Shown piece by piece: positions 45,173 through 53,687 of a DNA stretch of 64,000 bases. The stretch spans positions 1,984,001 to 2,048,000 of the forward strand of contig NZ_JAQZZL010000002.1 of assembly GCF_028745505.1 (NCBI RefSeq), given 5' to 3'. The notes under the pieces are model-generated. The model saw nothing but the letters and a program-made list of their open reading frames with translations. It had not been told where the DNA came from and made no database searches. The stretch comes from Lentisphaera marina. Lineage in GTDB: Bacteria; Verrucomicrobiota; Lentisphaeria; Lentisphaerales; Lentisphaeraceae. The first letter of the stretch is position 1. Each line of letters opens with the position of its first letter. The translations under genes and the position numbers were made by a program.

Positions 45173-46102
45173 ATGTCAAAAATCATTTCTTACCCCGAAC
45201 TCTTCGACCTCATCCCTCAACGTTTCCCCGCGCTCTTAGTTGATCGTATAGAAGTTTCAGATGAAGCAGGTAAATACAGAGCTTTAAAAAATGTAACTGT
45301 TAATGAACACTACTTTGTAGGTCACTTCCCCAATAACCCTATCATGCCAGGTGTTTTACAATTGGCCGCAGTAGCTCAAGTTGCGGGTGCCGCATTTAAA
45401 CTTGAGGGTGGCAAAGGCACTCCTTGGGTTAGAAAAATCAATAAAATGCGTTTCAAAAACCCTGTCCTTCCCGGCGACCAACTCATTATTGAACTCAGCA
45501 TTTCCGAAGTCACTGAAAAATCTGCTCAAGTAAGTGCGACTGCTAAAAATAGTCACGGAAAAGTTTGCAGTATAGTGACTTTGACTCTCGGAACACTTGA
45601 GTGTACACCTATCGAACCATCAGTCCTTATCCCCGAAACTCTTCCTGAATTCGCTGAGTATAAAGAAAAAGTTATGGATACAAATGCGATCTCCGCAAGT
45701 ATTCCGCACCGCTTTCCCTTTCAGTTTATTGATAATGTCATTCACATGGAAGACATGCATATCGTTGGAGAAAAACTTGTAAGCATCAATGAACCTTACT
45801 CACAAAACTATATTCCTCCTTCACCGGTTCTTCCCGTTTCTGTACTTACCGAAACTTGCGCACAACTCGGCTGTGTTTACATGCTCGCTCAACCGGAAAA
45901 CAAAAATAAGATCGGTCTATTTGTCTCTATTGAAGAAGCTGAATTCTTCCGCCCCGCTGTTCCTGGCGATCTCTTAACGATTGATTTTAAACTCGATTTC
46001 CTTAAATCTCGTTTGGGTCGTGGTATATGTAAAGTTTACTGTGGCACTGAACTGAAAGCTGAACTCGCCATGGCCTTCGCCCTCGTAGACAAGGAAGCGT
46101 AA
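45173..46102 (+). CDS. fabZ: Tandem double-hotdog FabZ-like dehydratase with split active site
   Basis: The 309-residue protein contains two FabZ-like domains (about residues 1-145 and 168-309). Domain 1 has the catalytic His in GHFPNNPIMPG (H51), but the usual Glu is Ala (A65 in GVLQLAAVAQ). Domain 2 has Tyr in place of His (Y213 in QNYIPPSP) but keeps the Glu (E227 in SVLTETCAQ). FabZ homodimers build each site from His of one subunit and Glu of the other, so this fusion probably forms one working site and one dead site. It should dehydrate 3-hydroxyacyl-ACP for fatty acids and lipid A. It lies between lpxC and lpxA. Confidence 0.88.
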   Translation: MSKIISYPELFDLIPQRFPALLVDRIEVSDEAGKYRALKNVTVNEHYFVGHFPNNPIMPGVLQLAAVAQVAGAAFKLEGGKGTPWVRKINKMRFKNPVLPGDQLIIELSISEVTEKSAQVSATAKNSHGKVCSIVTLTLGTLECTPIEPSVLIPETLPEFAEYKEKVMDTNAISASIPHRFPFQFIDNVIHMEDMHIVGEKLVSINEPYSQNYIPPSPVLPVSVLTETCAQLGCVYMLAQPENKNKIGLFVSIEEAEFFRPAVPGDLLTIDFKLDFLKSRLGRGICKVYCGTELKAELAMAFALVDKEA

Positions 46103-46103
46103 T

Positions 46104-46889
46104 ATGGCTTCAAACATCCACCCACAAGCTTTTGTTCACCCTAACGCTAAAATTGGTGACAACTGCGAAATCGGCCCTTTCTGCACTATTAGTGAACACG
46201 CGGAACTTGGCGATAACTGCTACCTCCAATCTCACGTTGTTATTGATGGTCGTACTAAAATTGGCTCTAACTGTAAAATTTACGCCTTTGCCTCTATTGG
46301 CTCACAATCACAAGATCTAAAGTTTAAAGAAGGCAACATCACTTATACTGAAGTCGGTTCAAACACAATCATTCGTGAGTATGTAACCATCCACTCTGGC
46401 ACCGACGATGGTACCATCACAAAAGTCGGCTCAAACTGCGCACTCCTAGCTCTTTCTCATGTAGGACACAACACAATTGTTGGTGACCACGTCGTCCTCA
46501 GCCACAACGCAACTCTAGCTGGACATGTAAGTGTTGCGGACCACGCAAACATTGGCGGCTTATCTGCCGTTCACCAATTTTGTCATGTAGGTAAAAATGC
46601 CATGATTGCAGGTATGGCTCGCGTCGTCCAAGACGTACTGCCATACACCATATGTGAGGGTGCTCCCGCATCTTGTCGTATTATCAATAAAGTTGGCATG
46701 GAACGCAGTGGCTACAGTAAAGATGATGTGCGCAATGCTCTTGAAGCTTTTAAAATACTTTTCAAAAGAGGCAATACCGTCGAGCAAGCCATTGCATTAC
46801 TCAAGGAAAACTTTGACAATAGCGACGTCATCGACAATATTATTAAATTTTGCGAGAATTCAGAGCGCGGTTTAGCCCGCCCACAATAA
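46104..46889 (+). CDS. lpxA: UDP-N-acetylglucosamine O-acyltransferase
   Basis: The 261-residue protein is a left-handed beta-helix of hexapeptide repeats with the LpxA signatures IHPQAFVHPNAKIGDNCEIG, TIHSGTDDGTITKVG and NIGGLSAVHQFCHVG, and a C-terminal helical region. It adds the first 3-hydroxyacyl chain in lipid A synthesis. It starts 1 base after the stop of the dehydratase gene, in the lpxC-hotdog-lpxA cluster. Confidence 0.96.
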   Translation: MASNIHPQAFVHPNAKIGDNCEIGPFCTISEHAELGDNCYLQSHVVIDGRTKIGSNCKIYAFASIGSQSQDLKFKEGNITYTEVGSNTIIREYVTIHSGTDDGTITKVGSNCALLALSHVGHNTIVGDHVVLSHNATLAGHVSVADHANIGGLSAVHQFCHVGKNAMIAGMARVVQDVLPYTICEGAPASCRIINKVGMERSGYSKDDVRNALEAFKILFKRGNTVEQAIALLKENFDNSDVIDNIIKFCENSERGLARPQ

Positions 46890-46898
46890 GGATAGTCA

Positions 46899-47795
46899 AT
46901 GAATAAAACTCTTGTTATTTTAGCCGCAGGCATGGGCTCGCGCTATGGTGGCCTAAAACAATTAGATCAGCTCGGCCCCTCTGGTGAAGCCATCCTTGAG
47001 TACTCTGTATATGACGCTCTTCGTGCAGGCTTCAACAAAATTATTTTTATCATCCGTCGCGATTTCGCCAAAGAATTTAAAGAACTCATTGGCCCCAAAT
47101 TCAATGACTTAGCAGAAATTGTGTACTGCTACCAAGAACTCGACCACCTACCTAATGGTTTTGATTGCCCCAGCGATCGCGAAAAACCTTGGGGTACGGG
47201 GCACGCTTTACTTTCTACTATCGATACCATAAAGAATCCCTTCCTCATTATAAATGCGGATGATTTTTATGGCCTCGAAAGCTTTAAACTAGCCTCTAAC
47301 ATGATTGACTCATGGGAAAATACTGAGGAAGAAAAAAGCGGCATTGTCACTTTCGAACTTGTACAAACACTCTCACAAAATGGTTCAGTTTCACGTGGGG
47401 TATGTCAAAAATCTTCCACAAATTCTTTAAGCGATATTACTGAAACTCATGGATTGACTCAACAAGGCGACAAAATCCTCGATGAAAACTCTAATGAGTT
47501 CTCAGCCAAGACGCCCGTCTCCATGAACATGTGGTGCATGAGTGCCTCTATGTTGGCTCATTATGAATCAGCATTCATTAAGTTTCTCTCAAATAATATC
47601 AATGTCCCGAAGTCTGAATTCTATATCCCCTCTGTAATTGATGAACTCATCAAAAATAATAAGATCTCATGTGATATTATCGAAAGCCCATGCAAATGGT
47701 TCGGAGTAACATATAAAGAAGACAAACAAGATGTGATTGATGCTTTGCAAGAAGCCGTCAAACAAAAGATTTACCCTCCAAGTTTACACATTTAA
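46899..47795 (+). CDS. Sugar-phosphate nucleotidyltransferase-like protein
   Basis: The 298-residue protein opens with the NTP-transferase signature LVILAAGMGSRYGGLKQLDQ and has LIINADDFYG, where an Asp pair binds the metal. It likely activates a sugar phosphate with an NTP; the sugar and nucleotide are not evident. The last third (CKWFGVTYKEDKQDVIDALQ) is typical of a PVC-type branch of the family. It lies 9 bases after lpxA and directly before the CYTH gene. Confidence 0.85.
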   Translation: MNKTLVILAAGMGSRYGGLKQLDQLGPSGEAILEYSVYDALRAGFNKIIFIIRRDFAKEFKELIGPKFNDLAEIVYCYQELDHLPNGFDCPSDREKPWGTGHALLSTIDTIKNPFLIINADDFYGLESFKLASNMIDSWENTEEEKSGIVTFELVQTLSQNGSVSRGVCQKSSTNSLSDITETHGLTQQGDKILDENSNEFSAKTPVSMNMWCMSASMLAHYESAFIKFLSNNINVPKSEFYIPSVIDELIKNNKISCDIIESPCKWFGVTYKEDKQDVIDALQEAVKQKIYPPSLHI

Positions 47796-48284
47796 ATGGC
47801 TATCGAAATTGAAAAGAAGTTTCTCGTCAAGGGATCCCCTTGGATTGGAGCTCCTTTTCAAATTTTGCACCAAGGCTACATAGCCAAAGAGGGCAAAGCA
47901 ACTGTTCGTGTGCGCACTTCGCAAACGCAAGCTTGGCTCACTATCAAAGGACGAACTGCAGATAAGAGCTTTTCACGCCTTGAATGCGAATACGACATCC
48001 CTCTTCAAGACGCCGAAACTATGCTCAAAGAACTGGCTAGCTCAGACATCATCAGTAAAAAGCGTTACACCCTTATACACCAAGGTTTTGAATGGACTAT
48101 AGATGTGTTTGATGGCAATAACGAAGGACTTGTGCTAGCTGAAATTGAGCTCCCCTCTGAAGATACGAAATTCGAATTACCCACCTGGGCCTATCGTGAA
48201 GTAACTTTTGATCACCGCTTCTCCAACTCTTCACTATCTAAACTTCCTTGGTCGAGCTTTTGTGGAGAATTCAGCGATGAATAA
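47796..48284 (+). CDS. CYTH-domain protein (triphosphate tunnel metalloenzyme)
   Basis: The 162-residue protein starts [13 protein letters not shown], the ExExK signature of CYTH domains, and shows [16 protein letters not shown] and [16 protein letters not shown], matching the YgiF/NE1496 type. Such proteins bind triphosphates in a tunnel and act as inorganic triphosphatases or, rarely, adenylate cyclases. Triphosphatase activity is the likelier role. It overlaps the release-factor-like gene by 8 bases. Confidence 0.88.
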   Translation: MAIEIEKKFLVKGSPWIGAPFQILHQGYIAKEGKATVRVRTSQTQAWLTIKGRTADKSFSRLECEYDIPLQDAETMLKELASSDIISKKRYTLIHQGFEWTIDVFDGNNEGLVLAEIELPSEDTKFELPTWAYREVTFDHRFSNSSLSKLPWSSFCGEFSDE

Positions 48285-48654
48285 TCGCCTTGAGAAACTC
48301 CCCTTTGGCTACGTCATCCCTAGTGAAGATGATGAACTTTTTAAAGAATGTCAATTTTCTGCTTTTCGTGCTTCTGGCGCTGGTGGCCAACATGTCAACA
48401 CCACCGATTCCGCCGTACGCCTTGTCCACTTTCCCACTGGTTTAGTGGTTCAATCATCTGAATCACGTAGCCAACACCGCAATCGAGAAATCTGTCTTAA
48501 AAAATTGCGCCAAGCGCTAATACAAGCAGGAAGAAAGCGTAAACGACGTGTCGCAACACGTAAAAAACGCAGTGTTTCGGTACGCGAACGTCAGTATCGC
48601 GAGGCTCACAAGCAAAAAAAACAAAGCCGGCGTAAAATCGACCCAGAGGAATAA
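48277..48654 (+). CDS. GGQ release factor-like protein (ArfB/PrfH type)
   Basis: This 125-residue protein carries the peptidyl-tRNA hydrolysis motif [16 protein letters not shown] and a very basic tail ([20 protein letters not shown]). It lacks codon-recognition domains, so it resembles stalled-ribosome rescue or RNA-repair release factors. I place the start at the ATG at 48277, with a GGAG site, because the upstream extension lies inside the CYTH gene and is unlike the family. It converges with the rluF-like gene. Confidence 0.85.
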   Translation: MNNRLEKLPFGYVIPSEDDELFKECQFSAFRASGAGGQHVNTTDSAVRLVHFPTGLVVQSSESRSQHRNREICLKKLRQALIQAGRKRKRRVATRKKRSVSVRERQYREAHKQKKQSRRKIDPEE

Positions 48655-48655
48655 T

Positions 48656-49546
48656 TTAACGTCGCTTTTTTTGCGGTCGAGAATTATTTTTGCGCTTTGA
48701 ACTTTGACTCGATTTTTGCCCACCGCGTTTAGATTGGGGGGATTTACTCGTTTTAGAAAAAGCTTTAGCTTTGCCTTGAACAGGACGTTTTGCCATTGAC
48801 CTACGCCCCTGTTTATTAGCATCTTTAGAGGCTTCTTTCGTATTGCTTGATTCAGAAATCATTTTATTAATTTCTTCCATCTCGCTAGGAGTCAAATGTC
48901 TCCAAGTCCCAAGCTTTAGCTTTGCCAATTCGACCTTCATGATACGCGTGCGTTGTAAAGAAAGTACACGACAAGCTAAATATTCACACATACGGCGAAT
49001 CTGACGATTAAGACCTTGAGTTAAAATAATGCGAAAAGTATTCTTACTGACTTTAGTCACCTTACACTTTTGAGTCACCGTATCTAAAATGGGGATACCA
49101 TTCGACATTTTCCTCAAAAAATCATCGCTAACAGGGCGATCAATGGTCACGACATATTCTTTTTCGTGTGCATTGCCGGCTCGAAGTATTTTATTCACTA
49201 TATCGCCATCATTGGTCATAAAGATCAAGCCATTTGAGAACTTATCGAGTCTACCAATCGGAAATATTTTATCTGGGTAATTGATGAAGTCAACAATATT
49301 GCCTTTAACCGAGCTCTCCGTAGTACAAGTTATTCCCTCTGGCTTATTGAAGGCTAAGTAAACGCGCTCTTTTTGCCGCTTAGCTTTAATGCGTTGACCA
49401 TCAATTTCAACAAAGTCATTCGCTTCAACTTGCTGACCAGTTTTACTGCGATGACCATTGATCAGCACACGTCCCTGCTCAATAAGTTTATCTGCCTCGC
49501 GCCGAGAACAGAAACCTGAATCACTGATGAATTTATTGAGTCGCAT
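48656..49546 (-). CDS. rluF: RluF-like 23S rRNA pseudouridine synthase
   Basis: The 296-residue protein has an N-terminal S4 domain (MRLNKFISDSGFCSRREADK), the catalytic IFPIGRLDKFSNGLIFMTND with its Asp, and NRQIRRMCEYLACRVLSLQR. NIVDFINYP and DGDIVNKILRAGNAHEKEY favour RluF over RsuA/RluB. A lysine- and serine-rich tail of about 60 residues (SMAKRPVQGKAKAFSKTS) extends the family form. Confidence 0.9.
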   Translation of the reverse strand: MRLNKFISDSGFCSRREADKLIEQGRVLINGHRSKTGQQVEANDFVEIDGQRIKAKRQKERVYLAFNKPEGITCTTESSVKGNIVDFINYPDKIFPIGRLDKFSNGLIFMTNDGDIVNKILRAGNAHEKEYVVTIDRPVSDDFLRKMSNGIPILDTVTQKCKVTKVSKNTFRIILTQGLNRQIRRMCEYLACRVLSLQRTRIMKVELAKLKLGTWRHLTPSEMEEINKMISESSNTKEASKDANKQGRRSMAKRPVQGKAKAFSKTSKSPQSKRGGQKSSQSSKRKNNSRPQKKRR

Positions 49547-49728
49547 GACAATTAACCTACTTTATAGACTTATAAGGCCTCAATAATACAACCAGATCGT
49601 GTTTTAACCAGTGGAATCAAAAAGCGCCAAAATACTGAAAAACCGTCAACTAAGCAAGCAAGACAAATTGCTAATTATTATACTTAAGGCTCCAGTATAT
49701 TCATCTCTAACAATAAGCTTATAAATTT

Positions 49729-50286
49729 ATGACTGAAAAAGAAAAAATGCTTGCCGGCCAACTTTACGACCCAGCTGATAAGACACTCACCCATGAACGC
49801 CAAAACGCACGTAAACTTTGTCGACAATTTAATCAATCTACTGAAACAGAGAAAAAACTTCGTGTGAAACTTCTTAAAGAACTCTTCCAAACTGATAATT
49901 CGACTATTTGGATTGAACCAAGCTTCAAATGTGATTATGGCTACAACATTAAATTTGGCAATAAAGTATTTATAAACTTTGATTGCGTCATTCTCGACAC
50001 TGCGGAAGTTAGCATAGGCAATAATGTCATGATTGGACCTGGGGTGCATATCTACACTCCTCAACATCCTATTGATCCCAATGAAAGATCGACATGGAAA
50101 GAATACTCTGAACCCGTACACATTGCTGACAATGTTTGGCTAGGGGGCAAAGTAACTATTTGCCCTGGTGTCTCCATTGGCGAGAATAGCGTCATTGGCG
50201 CTGGCAGTGTGGTAAGTAAAGATATCCCTAGCAATGTTGTAGCCGCTGGCAACCCCTGCAAAATCATTCGAAAAATTAAATCTTAA
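49729..50286 (+). CDS. Maltose/galactoside O-acetyltransferase-like protein
   Basis: The 185-residue protein has the N-terminal helical region MTEKEKMLAGQLYDPADKTL and hexapeptide beta-helix with GYNIKFGNKVFINFDCVILD, HIYTPQHPID and GAGSVVSKDIPSNVVAAGNP, matching LacA/Maa. It acetylates a sugar hydroxyl using acetyl-CoA. It stands alone before a non-coding RNA region. Confidence 0.92.
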   Translation: MTEKEKMLAGQLYDPADKTLTHERQNARKLCRQFNQSTETEKKLRVKLLKELFQTDNSTIWIEPSFKCDYGYNIKFGNKVFINFDCVILDTAEVSIGNNVMIGPGVHIYTPQHPIDPNERSTWKEYSEPVHIADNVWLGGKVTICPGVSIGENSVIGAGSVVSKDIPSNVVAAGNPCKIIRKIKS

Positions 50287-50308
50287 AAAAAATTAAAAAA
50301 AGTTCATA

Positions 50309-50318
50309 TGTCGCGACA
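50309..50318. promoter_or_regulatory. Palindrome TGTCGCGACA upstream of the GGA-rich RNA
   Basis: A perfect 10-bp palindrome lies about 40 bases before the first hairpin of the RNA and just ahead of -10-like AT-rich sequence (TATATT at 50321, TATTAT near 50339). It stands out in an otherwise AT-rich stretch and could be a regulator site controlling the RNA. Confidence 0.4.
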
Positions 50319-50349
50319 GATATATTCTAAGTGCTCCGTATTATTATTT

Positions 50350-50528
50350 GAGAAAGGAAATCATCAGATGGATCTTTGGGAAAGGAGACTGATGATGGAG
50401 AGGAGGAATTTCGATGTGGACTTTGGAAAGGAGGCATCGAAATTGGAGTCTCACTAATAATTTTGGAGGAAGTTTTTAGTGACTGGAGTAAGGAGAAACA
50501 ATTTAGCCGCCTAATTGGCGGCTTTTTT
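50350..50528 (+). ncRNA. GGA-rich CsrB/RsmZ-like sponge RNA candidate
   Basis: An RNA of about 180 nt is predicted between the acetyltransferase and the FMN reductase. Three hairpins have perfect or nearly perfect stems: 50360-50367 with 50389-50396 (8 bp); 50407-50416 with 50435-50444 (10 bp); 50447-50457 with 50476-50484 (9 bp, 2-nt bulge). Every loop shows GGA or GGAGG (AAAGGAGA, AAAGGAGG, TTGGAGGAA). The linkers add GGAGAGGAGGA and GGAGTAAGGAGA. I count 15 GGA in about 140 nt, then a terminator. This resembles CsrA/RsmA sponges, although no csrA is in the window. It might instead mimic ribosome binding sites. Confidence 0.7.
50505..50528 (+). terminator. Terminator of the GGA-rich RNA
   Basis: AGCCGCC and GGCGGCT pair around a TAATT loop and are followed by six T on the plus strand. 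It fixes the strand of the RNA upstream. The rest of the stretch to 50648 shows only the FMN reductase ribosome site (AGGAGA). Confidence 0.9.
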
Positions 50529-50648
50529 GTTGTTTAGACGAAATAATTCCGTCAATCTTAAATCAAAGCCTGCGATTTCATTTATAATGACACTTGCCAT
50601 TAGCTTTTAATAGGACATTTTAAGAAATCATTATTATAGGAGATTCAC

Positions 50649-51173
50649 ATGAAAGTCGTCACAATTCTTGGTTCCGCCAGTGCTTACAGCAATACAAAAA
50701 AAGCTTTATCTATCGTAGAAAATAAGTTTAACGACTTGGGGGCTGAAGTCAATCAACTCGACCCACTCTCACTCAAGCTCAACAACCCTGCAACAACTGA
50801 AACCGAAGACACTAAACGCATCACTCAACTTGTTCGTGAAGCAGACATTGTGATTATGGCTACTCCAGAGTACCACGGTAGCTACAGCTCCGTCATTAAA
50901 CTCATTATTGACAACCTTGGCTACCCATCAGCCCTCTGCGGCAAAGCCGTCGGCCTCGTAGGTGTTGCCGCTAGCCCTTTTGGTGCACTAAAAGCTCTTG
51001 AGCATTTAAACAGCATCACAACTCACCTAGGCTGCTACACTTACCCCAAGATGGTGAATGTTGCTAGCTGCTATAAAGTTTTTGATAAAACGGGTGCACT
51101 CACCGATGAAAACCTCAAGGAAAGACTCGAGGAACTTGCCAATAACATGATGGATTACGCAAAAAAGTTTTAA
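50649..51173 (+). CDS. NAD(P)H-dependent FMN reductase-like protein
   Basis: The 174-residue flavodoxin-fold protein starts MKVVTILGSASAYSNTKKAL and has ATPEYHGSYSSVIKLIIDNL, the FMN-binding PEYxGSY motif of SsuE/ArsH/ChrR-type reductases. It reduces FMN or quinones with NAD(P)H. A strong AGGAGA ribosome site precedes the ATG. It stands alone and is followed by a terminator. Confidence 0.9.
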   Translation: MKVVTILGSASAYSNTKKALSIVENKFNDLGAEVNQLDPLSLKLNNPATTETEDTKRITQLVREADIVIMATPEYHGSYSSVIKLIIDNLGYPSALCGKAVGLVGVAASPFGALKALEHLNSITTHLGCYTYPKMVNVASCYKVFDKTGALTDENLKERLEELANNMMDYAKKF

Positions 51174-51205
51174 TGATCTCGAGATAATTCAAGAGCTCCA
51201 TTTAA

Positions 51206-51248
51206 GGGTTTAATATCTTATTCGCTAAGTTATTAAACCCATTTTTTT
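51206..51248 (+). terminator. Terminator after the FMN reductase gene
   Basis: GGGTTTAATA (51206-51215) pairs with TATTAAACCC (51231-51240) and is followed by ATTTTTTT. Confidence 0.8.
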
Positions 51249-51266
51249 GTCTAAGGCATACATGAA

Positions 51267-52529
51267 TTACCACTTAATGTGGGAAAAGAGGTCTTTGACT
51301 AAACCGCCAATACGACGGAACTCCGTCGTGAACTGACTTAAAATTGGCATGCTACCCCTTTCGAGGCTAACTTGATAATCTCGCGCGCCAAGAATTAGAG
51401 TTCCAAGACAATTAGACCACAACTCTATTTCATCACGCATCTCGGGCAAGACATAACGCGGTTCGTAGTGCGGTGTACTTAAATTAAGATTCGTCACTTC
51501 TTGAATAAGACGATTAAAAACCTGTAATTTAGCACCACCACCAGTCATCAAAACGGCACTCACGGAACTATCTTTTTTGACCTGACAAACATCATGCCAT
51601 ATAAGTTCGAGCATTTCTCGCAAGCGAGCCACAACAACAGTTTCCACTGACTGTAGAGACACGCGCCTAGGTTCCGTTCCCGGGAGACCTTTTAATTCAA
51701 TCATGCCATCTTCACCTTCGGGCAAAGAACCATAGACTTCTATATAGGCTTTTAAGAGTTTTTCCGATTCTTTGGAATGCAGGTCAAAACACTCACCCAA
51801 GTCCATACAAATGTGATCCAAACCAATAGGCAAAGTATTAAGGTATTGCTCATTACCTTTATAAACCGAGTAATCTAAAGTTCCATATCCTAAGTTGATA
51901 CAGAGTGTGCCTCGTTCAGGATCTAAGGTATTTTGAAAAGCATGTGGTAAGACGCGACTACTAGGGAGTAAGCGCATTACGTCGCGACCTAAGTTTTCTT
52001 TAATCAAACGACGCACGCCTCCCACATAATTTTGGTCGGCACTTACAAGTACACCATCGCAAGATAATGCTACAGCTACTTGCCCTTCGGGATTGAGGAC
52101 TTCTTTTTGGTTATCAATAAAGTACTTACATACATCGACGCAGAGCAACTCACGATTCGCGGGAATTTTATGGTCACTTAATAGGTGCTGAAGCTCACGC
52201 ATCGCCTCTACTGTGACGACTCCCTCCGCATCATAAATATGCACATTGGCATTGGCTAAATCGGTATGAAGACCACTACCTGATATATTGGCGTAGACAT
52301 AATCCACTGTTGCACCATGAACTAATTCTTCAGCATGTTGAAGTGCAAGTAGCAATTGCTCACCAACTACTTGAACCACTTGAATGTCGCCATTTTTGAT
52401 TTTCAGGGAGGGTCGGCTAGCACAAGCCAACAAGCGAGGTTCACCATCGATAACTTCAGCTAAAATCACGCGAATATTCATTGACCCCAAATCAAGGGCA
52501 CAAATTACTGGCGTTTTTTTTGATGGCAT
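51267..52529 (-). CDS. ftsA: Cell division protein FtsA
   Basis: The 420-residue protein is an actin-like ATPase: CALDLGSMNIRVILAEV (phosphate 1), LCINLGYGTLDYSVYKG (phosphate 2) and VLMTGGGAKLQVFNRLI (adenosine). The 1C-type insertion typical of FtsA is present (VDYVYANISGSGLHTD). The C-terminus RRIGGLVKDLFSHIKW is an amphipathic membrane-targeting helix. FtsA ties FtsZ to the membrane. ftsZ is not adjacent, unlike the usual dcw order. It follows a Ser/Thr kinase gene. Confidence 0.88.
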   Translation of the reverse strand: MPSKKTPVICALDLGSMNIRVILAEVIDGEPRLLACASRPSLKIKNGDIQVVQVVGEQLLLALQHAEELVHGATVDYVYANISGSGLHTDLANANVHIYDAEGVVTVEAMRELQHLLSDHKIPANRELLCVDVCKYFIDNQKEVLNPEGQVAVALSCDGVLVSADQNYVGGVRRLIKENLGRDVMRLLPSSRVLPHAFQNTLDPERGTLCINLGYGTLDYSVYKGNEQYLNTLPIGLDHICMDLGECFDLHSKESEKLLKAYIEVYGSLPEGEDGMIELKGLPGTEPRRVSLQSVETVVVARLREMLELIWHDVCQVKKDSSVSAVLMTGGGAKLQVFNRLIQEVTNLNLSTPHYEPRYVLPEMRDEIELWSNCLGTLILGARDYQVSLERGSMPILSQFTTEFRRIGGLVKDLFSHIKW

Positions 52530-52631
52530 TTGGGAAGCTTTCTCACTAATAGTTTTTAGGTCTGCTTCATTGTAACTTTCGAGACTTATTTAATCAATTC
52601 AGTGACTGTAAAAAGATCCATGAAAATGGCT

Positions 52632-53684
52632 TTATCCCGAGACAATTTTTTGTAGTTCATCACGAAGCTGTGGGGGACCAAAAAAATAGAGCCCTGCAAA
52701 GAGTAAAACAAAAACTATAAAGCCGAGCATAATGAATCCTGCTGGTGCTTTCTTAGTCGTCTTTTTAGTTGGCTCACGCTGAATTGTTTTATCAATCTTG
52801 GGCGTTGCTTTAGGTTTTGCCTGAGCTTTTTTATTGTCTTTTGCTAAATCCGCAAGGACTTTTTTTATATTCTTTGGCGAACCAGGTAGTTTCTTTAATT
52901 CAATCAACAATGCCTGACAATCCTTGGGACGTTGATTAGGATCTATGGCCATCATGCGCTCAAGTAAATCATTAACCGGATGATCCTTTAATCCCGGTAC
53001 AGCACGCATGTTTTTCTTTAAACGAGCTTCCATAACATGCACATACTCGGCTTTACTCCCCAAACCATGAGGATCTCGCTTACTGAGCAAGCGATAAAAT
53101 ATCACTCCCAAAGAATAAATGTCTGCACGGTGATCTAAAGTCTTTTCAGCGTTCAATTGTTCAGGAGACATGTAGAGCAAGGTCCCCATTGCAGTCCCCG
53201 TCCGAGTCATATTATTAGAGAGTTCTCGGGTAATGCCATAGTCCATTATTTTAAGTTCGCCCGTTTGACTTAAAATGATATTTTCGGGCTTCAAATCGCG
53301 ATGTATGAGTCCTTTGGAATGAAAACTATGCAAGGCATTCGCTAAACTCGCGACGACCGCAATGGCCTGAGGTAACTCCATCAAGCGGTGCTCAAGAGTT
53401 TTGCCTTCGACCAATTGCATAAGGATACACCAAGAATTGTCGACTTTCTCTAGTGAATGCATATTCACAAAATTGTTGAAGCGCGCCATCTTTTTACCGA
53501 TGGCAAATTCTTGCTTAAAGCGCTCGACAATTTTACGCTCACGATTTAGATGAGCGTGAAGAACTTTAAGGGCTGCATGCTGACCATTGCTATCTTGAAC
53601 GCGATAAACAGTCGCCATACCACCGGAGCCCAAAGGGCGTCCGACGATTTTATAGGGACCTATTTGGCGTTGAGCAGCGGGCAC
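52632..53684 (-). CDS. Membrane-anchored Ser/Thr protein kinase
   Basis: The 350-residue protein has a full kinase domain (about residues 10-265): GSGGMATVY, catalytic-site Lys40, HRDLKPEN at 128-135, DYG at 148-150 in place of DFG, and GTLLYMSPEQL. A basic Lys/Thr/Pro linker follows, then a single membrane helix (about residues 320-342), so the kinase faces the cytoplasm. Only a few residues lie outside, so it lacks a sensor domain. It sits between a biotin carboxylase gene and ftsA, which makes both possible targets (inference). Confidence 0.9.
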   Translation of the reverse strand: MPAAQRQIGPYKIVGRPLGSGGMATVYRVQDSNGQHAALKVLHAHLNRERKIVERFKQEFAIGKKMARFNNFVNMHSLEKVDNSWCILMQLVEGKTLEHRLMELPQAIAVVASLANALHSFHSKGLIHRDLKPENIILSQTGELKIMDYGITRELSNNMTRTGTAMGTLLYMSPEQLNAEKTLDHRADIYSLGVIFYRLLSKRDPHGLGSKAEYVHVMEARLKKNMRAVPGLKDHPVNDLLERMMAIDPNQRPKDCQALLIELKKLPGSPKNIKKVLADLAKDNKKAQAKPKATPKIDKTIQREPTKKTTKKAPAGFIMLGFIVFVLLFAGLYFFGPPQLRDELQKIVSG

Positions 53685-53687
53685 GTC

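Noticed and set aside
50350..50528. A short coding gene in the GGA-rich region
   Set aside because: No open frame with a start and ribosome site fits; stem complementarity and the terminator explain the sequence better.
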